Under the pieces are notes generated by a model. The model made no database searches, had not been told where the DNA came from, and saw nothing but the letters and a program-made list of their open reading frames with translations. A stretch of DNA of 64,000 nt, from assembly GCA_036274895.1 (NCBI GenBank), contig DASUEU010000049.1:62001-126000 (forward strand), read 5' to 3'. This DNA is from CALMKX01 sp036274895. GTDB lineage: Bacteria > Acidobacteriota > Thermoanaerobaculia > Multivoradales > SZUA-115. Of the stretch, positions 1-7,332 are shown one piece after another (within the stretch, counting starts at the first letter, position 1; the number at the start of each line of letters is the position of its first letter). A program made the position numbers and the translations under genes.

Positions 1-205
1 CCAGCAGCCACTCCCGGGCGAGCAGGCGGCCGAGCCGGCGGATCAGCAGGGCATGGGTCTCGGCCTCGATGTAGTTGGTGACGAAGCTCGGCCGGCCCTC
101 GGCCGCGATCTGCCGGGCGATCTCGGCAGCCCGCAAGTGACAGCTGTCGTCGGCGTCGAGCAAGGCGAGGATGGCGCTCGAGTCCCAGAGGACGGCGCGG
201 CGCAT
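1..205 (-). CDS. PIN-domain (VapC-like) toxin, 3' part outside window
   Basis: Reading the minus strand from the ATG at 205-203 gives 68 residues before the window edge. They begin MRRAVLWDSSAILALLD and continue with an ordered helix-rich region. The DSSAILALLDADD stretch is the first beta strand and first metal-binding Asp (D8) of PIN nucleases, and E50/E52 in the IEAETHALL segment suit the next conserved acidic position. PIN toxins of the VapC class are Mg2+-dependent RNases, usually cutting tRNA or rRNA. The start codon overlaps the last base of the upstream HTH gene's stop, so the two are translationally coupled as in antitoxin-toxin operons. The C-terminal half is not visible, so completeness of the active site cannot be judged. 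Confidence 0.72.
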   Translation of the reverse strand, partial: MRRAVLWDSSAILALLDADDSCHLRAAEIARQIAAEGRPSFVTNYIEAETHALLIRRLGRLLAREWLL

Positions 206-531
206 CAGGAATCCAGGATCGAGTACTTGTCCTGCGAGCCGGGGCCCTGGCCGCCGCTGCGGCCGGCGCCGACCAGCCGGAAGATGGGGTGATCGGGTCC
301 GAGAGAAGGGGGTGACATTGGCGTCTCCTGCTGCTTGCTCAAGGAGTCGAGCGCCTCGAGGGGGATCAGCCGGCGACCCCCCGACCGGACGCTGGCGAGA
401 GCCCCTCGACGCAACATCCTCCAGACGGTGGACTCCGACAACCCGAGGTGAGCACTGGCCTCCCTCACGTTGAGGAGGGTCGGGGACGACCCGGGGGTGG
501 CTGGGTCGGTCGGCGGCTGATGGGGAATCAT
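205..531 (-). CDS. HTH DNA-binding protein, probable antitoxin of the PIN toxin
   Basis: A 108-residue protein. Residues about 20-65 form an excisionase/MerR-type helix-turn-helix: LLNVREASAHLGLSESTVWR followed by MLRRGALASVRSGGRRLIP. The C-terminal ~40 residues are Pro/Gly-rich, as expected for a disordered toxin-binding tail. I chose the ATG at 531. A TTG start at 576 would add 15 unconvincing residues, and its TTGACA bases resemble a promoter -35 box instead. The stop overlaps the PIN-domain start by one base. Such antitoxins bind their own promoter and neutralise the toxin. The gene lies 57 bp downstream of the ComM-like gene on the same strand, so it may also be read from that transcript. 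Confidence 0.65.
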   Translation of the reverse strand: MIPHQPPTDPATPGSSPTLLNVREASAHLGLSESTVWRMLRRGALASVRSGGRRLIPLEALDSLSKQQETPMSPPSLGPDHPIFRLVGAGRSGGQGPGSQDKYSILDS

Positions 532-588
532 GGTCGGAGTCTGGCATGGTCTCGATCTCTCCGTCAATCCTGTCAAAGGACGTTGCTG

Positions 589-2112
589 CTATCGCAGCCG
601 CCGGTCCAGGGCCCGGTACTGGATGGCCTCGGCGACGTGGGCGGGGCGTAGGGCGTCGCTACCCTCCAGGTCCGCGAGGGTGCGCGCCACCTTGAGCACC
701 CGATCGAGGGCTCGAGCGGAGAGGCCGAGCCGCTCGTAGGCCTGGTCGAGGAGGCGTTGGCCGGTGTCGTCGAGGGCGCAGTGCTCGCGCATGGCGGCGG
801 GGCTCATGCGGGCGTTGACGGGAGGGCCACCGGTGGAGGTGAAGCGCTCGCGCTGGCGGCTCCGAGCTGCTTCCACGCGGCGGGCCACGACCACCGTGCT
901 CTCGCCGGAGGGGGCCTTGAGGTCGGCCAGAGGCAGAGGGCCGACCTCGACGTGGAGGTCGATGCGGTCGAGCAGGGGGCCCGAGATCCTCGCCCGGTAG
1001 CGCTCGACCGCGTGGGGGTTGCAGCGGCACTCGGTGCGGGGATCCCCGAGGTGGCCGCAGGGGCAGGGATTCATGGCCGCCACCAGGGCGAAGCGAGCCG
1101 GGAAGCGCATTCGCGCCCTGGCCCGACAGATCGATACCTCGCCATCTTCGAGCGGTTGGCGCAGGGCTTCCAGGGCCTCGCGCCGGAACTCAGGCAGCTC
1201 GTCGAGGAACAGCACGCCGTGGTGCGCCAGGCTGGCCTCACCCGGCCGGGGCTGGCTGCCGCCACCGACTAGGGCCGCTTCGCTGGTGCTGGAGTGGGGG
1301 CTACGGAACGGCCGGGTGGTGATCAAGCGGGAGAGGGGATCGTCGCTCACCATGCCGTGCACTTTGGTGACCTCGATGGACTCATCGAGGGCGAGCGGCG
1401 GCAGCAGCCCCGGCATCCGCCGCGCGAGCATGGTTTTGCCCGAGCCGGGCGGCCCGATCAGCAGCAGGTTGTGGCCGCCCGCCGCGGCGATCTCGAGGGC
1501 CCGTTTGGCGCTCGCCTGGCCCCGGACGTCCGCGAGGTCGAGCACACCGCTCCTGCGATCGGTGCCGTCGAGGTCGGCGGGTAGGGTCTCGGGCAGGGGC
1601 TCCTCGCCCTTCAGGTGGGCCACAAGGGCCGCAAGGTTGGGCACACCGATCACCCGCGGCCCCCGCCGCAGGGCAGCCTGTGCCGCCACCGCCGCGGGCA
1701 GCAGCAGCTCGCTGACACCGATGCGGCTGGCGAGATCGGCGAAGGCCAGTGCGCCACGGATCGGGCGAAGCGAGCCATCCAGGCCCAGCTCGCCCGCCAG
1801 CAGCCGTCCCTCGAGCACGTCGAGGGGCAGCTGGCCGAGAGCGGCGAGCAACCCGACGGCGATGGCGACGTCGAGGTGGTTGCCTTCCTTGCGGAGGTCG
1901 GCGGGAGCCAGGCTCACCACCACCGAGCGAGGCGGCAGCTCGAAGCCGCTGTGGCGCAGGGCCGCGCGCACCCGCTCTCGGCTCTCCCGGACGGCGGCGT
2001 CGGGCAGCCCGACGAGCTGCATCTGGGGCAGGCCCAGGCGGACATCGACCTCGACCTCCACGGGCCGGGCTTCGATCCCCCAAGGGGTGGCGGCGAGGGC
2101 GCGAGCGAGCAT
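589..2112 (-). CDS. comM: ComM/YifB-family Mg-chelatase-like AAA+ ATPase
   Basis: A 507-residue protein of normal family length. The N-terminal ~180 residues are a LonC-like domain (starts MLARALAATPWGIEA). The AAA+ core has Walker A GPPGSGKTMLARRMPG near residue 220 and Walker B-like VLFLDELPEF. It also has the family's Cys-rich insertion (MNPCPCGHLGDPRTECRC), which probably binds zinc, and the C-terminal Mg_chelatase_C segment. In naturally transformable bacteria ComM is a hexameric helicase that promotes branch migration of incoming single-stranded DNA during transformation; many non-competent species also carry it. The MLARALA start is typical of the family. It is transcribed away from the secreted-protein gene at 2365. 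The assignment is firm; a role in competence here is inference. Confidence 0.93.
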   Translation of the reverse strand: MLARALAATPWGIEARPVEVEVDVRLGLPQMQLVGLPDAAVRESRERVRAALRHSGFELPPRSVVVSLAPADLRKEGNHLDVAIAVGLLAALGQLPLDVLEGRLLAGELGLDGSLRPIRGALAFADLASRIGVSELLLPAAVAAQAALRRGPRVIGVPNLAALVAHLKGEEPLPETLPADLDGTDRRSGVLDLADVRGQASAKRALEIAAAGGHNLLLIGPPGSGKTMLARRMPGLLPPLALDESIEVTKVHGMVSDDPLSRLITTRPFRSPHSSTSEAALVGGGSQPRPGEASLAHHGVLFLDELPEFRREALEALRQPLEDGEVSICRARARMRFPARFALVAAMNPCPCGHLGDPRTECRCNPHAVERYRARISGPLLDRIDLHVEVGPLPLADLKAPSGESTVVVARRVEAARSRQRERFTSTGGPPVNARMSPAAMREHCALDDTGQRLLDQAYERLGLSARALDRVLKVARTLADLEGSDALRPAHVAEAIQYRALDRRLR

Positions 2113-2264
2113 CCATACGGTGTAGACGTAAAACGCTCGAGGTCGAAGTCCAGGTACGTCCGGCGCCTCGACGTGTGCTAGTCTCCGAGCACCGTTCCGG
2201 AGCCGCAGGCTGCCTCAGTGAGTCGCTGGGGTGGAGGTTCTCAGAAGAGGAAGGTCCAAGAGGC

Positions 2265-2292
2265 TTGCATCAGGACGGTAGCTTGGTTAGAC
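2265..2292 (+). promoter_or_regulatory. weak candidate promoter upstream of the secreted-protein gene
   Basis: The 252 bp between the divergent comM-like gene and the gene at 2365 is less GC-rich than its surroundings and holds no convincing gene. TTGCAT (2265-2270) and TTAGAC (2287-2292) are separated by 16 bp and could serve as -35/-10 boxes for the plus-strand gene, leaving a leader of about 65 nt. The match to consensus is modest. No riboswitch-like structure was recognised. Confidence 0.25.
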
Positions 2293-2364
2293 TTTTGAGA
2301 ATGATCCAAGAACGTGCGGCTCGCGCACAAACCTAGCGGGTCGGTCCGACTGTTGGAGGAAACG

Positions 2365-2994
2365 ATGAGAAAGTCTACGTGGATGGGTTTGGCTCTGGGC
2401 TGCGCGGTCTTCGCTCTGGCCGCCTACGGCACTGCCTCGCTGTCGGTGACCAGTCCGGGTCTCGACGGCACCAACTTCAAGCTCTCGGTGACCCTGGACG
2501 GCACTGCCGGCGGCCCGGCTTACGTGCAGAACGCCAACCCGAATGCCGAGACCACCTACCGTGCTCTGTTCTGGCTCGGTACCGGCACCTTCTCCACCGG
2601 CGGTGTTCAGAAGTCGCACACGATCTTCTCGGGTCATGACCAGGCGACCGGCGTGGCTTCCTTCCGCGTCGACCTCTACCAGCTCGCCGGTGGCACCAAC
2701 CGCGTCCGCGCCGCTTGCCGCCGTGACGACGGCACCTACGCGCAGACCACCCTGATCACGCTCCATCCGGTCGGCTCGCCGGTCGACCGTCAGCTCCAGC
2801 TCGAGTACGGCACCGGTGCCAGCTCCGGCTTCTGCCGCCTGACCCGCTTCGGCGGCACCAACCCGAGCGTCGAGGTCTTGGGCGTCGACAACGACACCCT
2901 CAACGTCAAGCGCGTTCGTCTGGGCGCGGTGGTCGGCATCGATGCCGGTGAAACCGGCACCTATCCGGTGGACGAGTTCGAGTCCTACCAGTAA
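2365..2994 (+). CDS. small secreted protein of unknown function
   Basis: A 209-residue protein. The start ATG at 2365 is preceded by a strong Shine-Dalgarno GGAGGA (2355-2360); an upstream in-frame ATG at 2314 lacks one. The N-terminus MRKSTWMGLALGCAVFALAAYG is a Sec signal peptide with probable cleavage near residues 22-26. The mature part is Thr/Gly/Ser-rich and predicted beta-structured, with two cysteines (RAACRRDDG and SGFCRL) that could form a disulfide. I recognise no family. Codon choice is unlike the neighbours, with more T-ending codons such as GGT and GCT. Together with the strong ribosome binding site and a downstream terminator this suggests a highly expressed, monocistronic exported protein. 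Confidence 0.75.
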   Translation: MRKSTWMGLALGCAVFALAAYGTASLSVTSPGLDGTNFKLSVTLDGTAGGPAYVQNANPNAETTYRALFWLGTGTFSTGGVQKSHTIFSGHDQATGVASFRVDLYQLAGGTNRVRAACRRDDGTYAQTTLITLHPVGSPVDRQLQLEYGTGASSGFCRLTRFGGTNPSVEVLGVDNDTLNVKRVRLGAVVGIDAGETGTYPVDEFESYQ

Positions 2995-3028
2995 GCGATC
3001 ACGCCGCTCTTGCGGCGCGTTACGACCT

Positions 3029-3066
3029 GGGCGGCTCTCCTTCGAGGGAGCCGCCCTCGTCGTTTT
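3029..3066 (+). terminator. Rho-independent terminator after the secreted-protein gene
   Basis: A GC-rich hairpin pairs GGGCGGCTC (3029-3037) with GAGCCGCCC (3048-3056), extended by two more pairs, around a short loop. It is followed by a T-rich tail TCGTCGTTTT to 3066. A smaller hairpin (CGCCGC 3002-3007 with GCGGCG 3012-3017) lies directly after the stop codon at 2994. This would end the secreted-protein transcript before the GTG start at 3103. Confidence 0.65.
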
Positions 3067-3102
3067 CGCCCTCTCTCCCGACCTCCGTCGAGATTCGATC
3101 CC

Positions 3103-4392
3103 GTGCCAGCCAGGAAGTGGTGGATCGCCCTGCTGGTGCTAGCCGCCAGTGCGATCGGCTGGATCCTCGGCCGAGCTGGCGCGCCGGCACCTGCTGAGCC
3201 GACCACCGCTTCGCCGCCCCGGGCAGGCCAGGCCGAGCCGGCGCCGGAGCGACGGACCGTTCACGGCCAGACCACCAGTGCCGAGGCCCTGACGGCGCTC
3301 GCCTACGTCGACGGCACCGTCGATCCGGAGCGTGAGAAGACGGGAGTCCTGCTTCACCGGCGGGACGAGACCTCACCCGGTGCCAACCTCTACTGTTCTC
3401 GGGACCTGCGCACGGCGTTCCTGCTCGACCTCGACGGCTCCATCCTCAAGCGCTGGCGTTTCCCGCACCGCGGTCTCGACCACTGTGAGCTGCTGCCCGA
3501 CGGCTCGATCCTGGGGTTGATCCAGGACCGCGCGGTGATCCAGGTGGACGGCGACTCGAAGGTTGTCTGGAGCCACGAGTCTGAGGTGCACCACTCGTTC
3601 TTCCGCACCGCCGCAGGGGAGCTGTGGATCCTCGCCCGACGGCCCCGAAAAGTGGCCGGGCTCCATCCCCGGCAGCGGGTCTACGAGGATCGCATCGAGA
3701 TCCTCGACCCCAGCGGTCGCCTCATTCGGGAGATCTCGCTGCTCGATGCGTTCCTCGCTTCCCCCTATCGTTTCCTCTTGCCGAGTGTGGCCGACCGGGA
3801 GCTGCCTCCAGAGCAGCCCGGCCGTGAGCCGGTGCTCGATCTACTCCACGCCAATCAGGTCGAGGTCTTCGACGGCTCACTGGCGTCGCGCTCGCCGCTC
3901 TTCGCCCGCGGCAACTTCCTGGTCTCGTTTCGCAACATCAGTGCGGTCGCCCTCTTCGATGCCGGCGCGAGCCGCATCTTGTGGCTGTGGGGGCCGAGTA
4001 ACCTGGCCTATCCTCACCACCCCTCGGTGCTCCCCTCGGGGAACCTGTTGATCTTCAACAACGGCACCCGCGAGTCCGAGGTCCTCGAGCTGGATCCCCT
4101 ACAGCTCTCGGTCGTCTGGCGCTACCGGCCCGGGCCGGAGTTCTTCACCGCCACCCGCGGGTCCTGCCAACGCTTGCCCAACGGCAACACCCTGATCACC
4201 GAGTCCAACAAGGGCTACGTCTTCGAGGTCAACGGCAAGGGGGAGAAGGTCTGGGTCTGGGCCAACCCGCTCTTCCTCGAGGGTAACAAGCGGGCCTACG
4301 TCTGGCGGATGGAGCGCTACGGGCCGGAGAGGCTCACGTTCCTCCGACCGGACGGCGCGGGGGCCACTCCGGGTCGAGCGGCGTCGGAGTAA
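3103..4392 (+). CDS. arylsulfotransferase-like (ASST family) membrane-anchored propeller protein
   Basis: A 429-residue protein from the GTG at 3103; the open frame extends to 3010 but would run through the terminator. Residues about 5-25 (WWIALLVLAASAIGWILGRAG) form a signal anchor, followed by a Pro/Ala-rich linker. The body has repeated propeller blades with the ASST-family pattern of histidines before a 'P-[SD]-G-[SN]' turn: LDHCELLPDGSILGL, VHHSFF, YPHHPSVLPSGNLLIFNNG and SCQRLPNGNTLITESNKG. Bacterial aryl-sulfate sulfotransferases are periplasmic six-bladed propellers that transfer sulfate between phenolic esters without PAPS, but many related proteins have unknown roles. The nearby PAPS and sulfotransferase genes make a sulfate-related role attractive but unproven. 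Its 3' end overlaps the convergent GT39-like gene by 59 bp. Confidence 0.6.
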   Translation: MPARKWWIALLVLAASAIGWILGRAGAPAPAEPTTASPPRAGQAEPAPERRTVHGQTTSAEALTALAYVDGTVDPEREKTGVLLHRRDETSPGANLYCSRDLRTAFLLDLDGSILKRWRFPHRGLDHCELLPDGSILGLIQDRAVIQVDGDSKVVWSHESEVHHSFFRTAAGELWILARRPRKVAGLHPRQRVYEDRIEILDPSGRLIREISLLDAFLASPYRFLLPSVADRELPPEQPGREPVLDLLHANQVEVFDGSLASRSPLFARGNFLVSFRNISAVALFDAGASRILWLWGPSNLAYPHHPSVLPSGNLLIFNNGTRESEVLELDPLQLSVVWRYRPGPEFFTATRGSCQRLPNGNTLITESNKGYVFEVNGKGEKVWVWANPLFLEGNKRAYVWRMERYGPERLTFLRPDGAGATPGRAASE

Positions 4393-6082
4393 CGTCCTTC
4401 CCGCCGAGCCACATCACTTCGACTCCTGGTAGCCCGGTGCCCTGCCAGGAGCGCCAGCCGCGACGGTTGACCGGGACGAGCTGGCCGCTCCGCTGCGAAC
4501 CGCAGGAGACCAGCAGCTCGATGGTTGCCGAGGGGTCGGTGAGGCGAGCCTCGAACAGGAGTGGCCCTCCGACGATCACCGTCCGCTCTGACGCGCCGGT
4601 CACCACCAGGGGTGCGCATGCCTCGGGGCTGGCCCGCAGGGCGAAGCGGTCGCCGATCAGGGCCGGGTTCTCGGTCCCGGCGTCGCCCGTGAGGGTCCGC
4701 AGCCACTGGCGCGTGCTGGCGTGGAAGCTGGAGACGGCTCCCACCGGCGGTGAGCCGGCCCAGGTCAGCACGAGACCGAGAGCGAAGAGGCCACCCAGCA
4801 CCCAGCGGCCCTTGCGAGACTTCGACGCTTCGAGCCCCTTGCCGGCGGCTGGCAGCAGCAGGCCGAGCAGCGGCAGCGCCATGCGAGGCGTGGCCACCGT
4901 GAGCAAGGCCGGGGCCGCACCCGCCGCAGCCAGGACCAAGAGCCCGAGGCGATGCGAGAGGGGCCAGGAAGAGTCTGCGAGGCCCCGCAGGACGAGCACC
5001 GCCACGAGCAGGAACGAGAGCTGGATCAGCAGCCACAGGCCTCCTGCCAGCCACGGGGCCGTCGGCGGATAGACGGCCTGGAGCAAATGCCGGCCGAGGT
5101 GAGTGTCCGCCCCCAGCAACGCTCTCGCGCGCCCCGCCGCTCTGCCCAAGGCCGCGCCGGGGTCCTCGCGGATCGTCTCGAGGGCGAGCCGGCGGGCAGC
5201 TTCGTCTTGCGACAGGTCCAGGCTCTGGGCGAGGAAGCGGACCTCCCGGTTGAGGGCCTCCTTCTGATTGCGGCGGTTTCCGTCGTCCTGGTCGGGAGCC
5301 GGGGTCTGCCCCAGGAGAAGGTTGTAGCCGGCGGCGGTGGAGAAGAGCACGAAGCGGCCCTCGCGCTGATGGAGCCAGATCAGCCAGGGTGCGACCGTCA
5401 GTGCCGAGAGCAGGGCCACTGCGCCGGCCAGCCGGAGGCGTTCCCGCCCCTTGCCGAGCAGAGCCGCCCAGAGCGGGAAGAGGATCAGGAAAGGCAGCAC
5501 CGCGGCCCGTGCCAGGCCGCAGAGGCCGACGCCCACGCCGGCCAGGGCCGCCGCGAGCAGGCGGTGGCGTGCGTCGGCGAGCTTCGGCAACCCGGCCAGG
5601 GCGCTTGCCGCCAGGATCAGTGACAGGAAGAAGAGGGTCTCGGACCACAGCAAGTGTGAGAAGCCGACGAAGGGTGGGTAGAGCAGGTGGAGCAGGCCGG
5701 CTCCCCGCCCTGCTTGCTCGCCCGCGACCTGCCGGCCGAAACGGTAGACCAGGGGTGTCGTGAGCGCGGAGAGCACCAGAGGAACCAGCCTCGCCACCGC
5801 CAGGTGGCTGCCGAACAGCGCCATGGCCAGGCCGATCAGGAAGGGCTGGAGGGGGGGCCAAACGCCTCGGCCGTAGGCGTCGGCGAGGTCCAGATCCTCC
5901 GGCGCCACACCCTGGGCGAGGGAGGAGAGTACGGCCGCCCAGGCTCGGCCCTGGGCGAGATAGCCGGCCTCGTCCCACGAGGGCCAGACCGGCTGGGTGA
6001 GAACGGGCAGCGCGATCACCAGCCGCAGCACCAGGGAGGCGCCGAGGAGCCCCCATGTCCAGCGCGCGGCCGCTCGTTCCAT
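4334..6082 (-). CDS. GT39/ArnT-like integral membrane glycosyltransferase
   Basis: A 582-residue polytopic protein. The N-terminal hydrophobic segment ends at PVWPSWDEAGY (residues 31-41); the D37-E38 pair in the first periplasmic loop is the catalytic acidic motif of GT-C enzymes of the PMT/ArnT/GT39 group. About 10-11 membrane helices follow, then a soluble C-terminal domain of roughly 150 residues. These enzymes move a sugar from a polyprenyl-phosphate carrier to a lipid or protein in the periplasm. The ATG at 6082 diverges from the Wzz-like gene, and the 3' end overlaps the ASST-like gene on the opposite strand by 59 bp. Acceptor and sugar cannot be read from sequence. It may decorate the polysaccharide made by the adjacent locus. 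Confidence 0.78.
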   Translation of the reverse strand: MERAAARWTWGLLGASLVLRLVIALPVLTQPVWPSWDEAGYLAQGRAWAAVLSSLAQGVAPEDLDLADAYGRGVWPPLQPFLIGLAMALFGSHLAVARLVPLVLSALTTPLVYRFGRQVAGEQAGRGAGLLHLLYPPFVGFSHLLWSETLFFLSLILAASALAGLPKLADARHRLLAAALAGVGVGLCGLARAAVLPFLILFPLWAALLGKGRERLRLAGAVALLSALTVAPWLIWLHQREGRFVLFSTAAGYNLLLGQTPAPDQDDGNRRNQKEALNREVRFLAQSLDLSQDEAARRLALETIREDPGAALGRAAGRARALLGADTHLGRHLLQAVYPPTAPWLAGGLWLLIQLSFLLVAVLVLRGLADSSWPLSHRLGLLVLAAAGAAPALLTVATPRMALPLLGLLLPAAGKGLEASKSRKGRWVLGGLFALGLVLTWAGSPPVGAVSSFHASTRQWLRTLTGDAGTENPALIGDRFALRASPEACAPLVVTGASERTVIVGGPLLFEARLTDPSATIELLVSCGSQRSGQLVPVNRRGWRSWQGTGLPGVEVMWLGGKDVTPTPLDPEWPPRRPVGGT

Positions 6083-6088
6083 GACCCT

Positions 6089-6100
6089 GGTAGTATATGG
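6089..6100. promoter_or_regulatory. AT-rich -10-like element in the divergent promoter region
   Basis: TAGTATAT (6091-6098) is the only A/T-rich patch between the GT39-like gene (minus, start 6082) and the Wzz-like gene (plus, start about 6129). Read on the minus strand it gives TATACT, a good -10 hexamer that would place transcription almost at the GT39-like start codon. On the plus strand it gives TAGTAT. No convincing -35 partner is visible in either direction. Confidence 0.25.
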
Positions 6101-6128
6101 ACCTCACCCCCCGAGCCCGCCGAAACCC

Positions 6129-7217
6129 GTGCCCCCTGTCGATCCTCCGTCCCCTGCCCCCGCCGGCTGGCCCGAGCTGGTCGGTCTGGTGCGCCTGCTG
6201 CGCCGGTCCTTACCCCTGGTGCTGGGGTTCGCGGCCGTGACGGCTGCCGGTGCGGCCGTGATGGCCGCGAGTGGCAGGCCGGTCTACGAGGCGGCGGCCC
6301 TGCTCACCCTCGGTGGCGACCGCTCCAGCTCGGGCTTCACGCCCCCCGTGCTCTCGGCGGACGGCATCCTGCGCTTGCTGCGCTCGCGAACGATCCTCGC
6401 CGCCACCAAGACCGCCCTCGAAGCCGAGGGTGCGAGCCCGGGCGCCTCGCTCGACGTCGAGGCCGAGCTGCTCGCCAGCCGGCGGGGTGAGCTGGGCAAC
6501 ACCTCTTTGCTGGAGCTCACCGCCCGCGCTGTTTCCGGCGAGGAGGCGGCGCGAATCGCCAACACCTGGGCCGCTGTCTTCACCGCCAGCGAGCTCGCCG
6601 ACGTCCAGCGAGCGGCCCTGCGCGACGCCCTCGATGCCCTACAAGTCGAGGCGATCAAGTCCCGGGATCGCCATGCCCGTGCACAAGATAGGGTGACTTC
6701 GCTCGCCCGGCAGCTTGAGACCATTCCCGCGACCTTGACTCTCAAGAGTCGCCTCACCGAGGCCCAGTGGCTCGCCGAGAGCTCGCGCACCGGTGCCGCC
6801 ACGCCGGCCCTGGGCACGGTCGAGGGGCAGCAGGTCAATCCCCTCCACACCCAGGTCGGAGCCGAGCTGCGCACCGCCCAGGCCGAGGCCGATTCGCTCG
6901 GTCCACAGGTGGCGGAGCTCGAGGCTTCCCTCGCGGAGGCCCGGCGGTTGCTCGCGCGGCTCGACGCTGGAGAGGTCCTGGAGGTCGACCTCGGGGTCCT
7001 CGCTCGCACGGCACCCCGCCTGGCCCTGCCGGTCGTCGGCACGGTGCAGCGGGTGCAGGCGGCGGTGGCGCCGCGCCAGCCCCAACCCCGGGCCGTGGGC
7101 TCGAAGGCCGCTCTGGCCGGGGTCGGGGGTGCTATCCTCGGCTTCTTTGCCGCGGCCCTGCTGGAGCTGGCCCGAGGCATGCCTCGATCGTCCCGAGATC
7201 CCGCGCCCGTGCCCTGA
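6129..7217 (+). CDS. Wzz-like polysaccharide chain-length determinant / co-polymerase
   Basis: A 362-residue protein from the GTG at 6129. An in-frame ATG at 6081 would overlap the divergent start codon and adds only a low-complexity Pro-rich tail. One membrane helix lies near the N-terminus (LPLVLGFAAVTAAGAAVMAA) and one near the C-terminus (AALAGVGGAILGFFAAALLE). They flank a periplasmic domain of about 280 residues with coiled-coil-forming stretches (ESLGPQVAELEASLAEARR-like heptads). This is the Wzz/PCP1 topology; there is no C-terminal tyrosine-kinase domain. Such proteins set the length of Wzy-polymerised chains and occur next to polymerase and flippase genes, as here. The gap of 115 bp to the sulfate-activation gene contains no clear terminator. 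Confidence 0.8.
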   Translation: MPPVDPPSPAPAGWPELVGLVRLLRRSLPLVLGFAAVTAAGAAVMAASGRPVYEAAALLTLGGDRSSSGFTPPVLSADGILRLLRSRTILAATKTALEAEGASPGASLDVEAELLASRRGELGNTSLLELTARAVSGEEAARIANTWAAVFTASELADVQRAALRDALDALQVEAIKSRDRHARAQDRVTSLARQLETIPATLTLKSRLTEAQWLAESSRTGAATPALGTVEGQQVNPLHTQVGAELRTAQAEADSLGPQVAELEASLAEARRLLARLDAGEVLEVDLGVLARTAPRLALPVVGTVQRVQAAVAPRQPQPRAVGSKAALAGVGGAILGFFAAALLELARGMPRSSRDPAPVP

Positions 7218-7332
7218 GGAGAGGGCAAGCGCTCGATTCCCCCAACCCAACCCTTTCGACCCGAGGGCCCCGGCATGGATGCGGGAGCGCCCGCGAGCCG
7301 AACCGGAGCCGTAGAAAAAGGAGCTTCTGACT

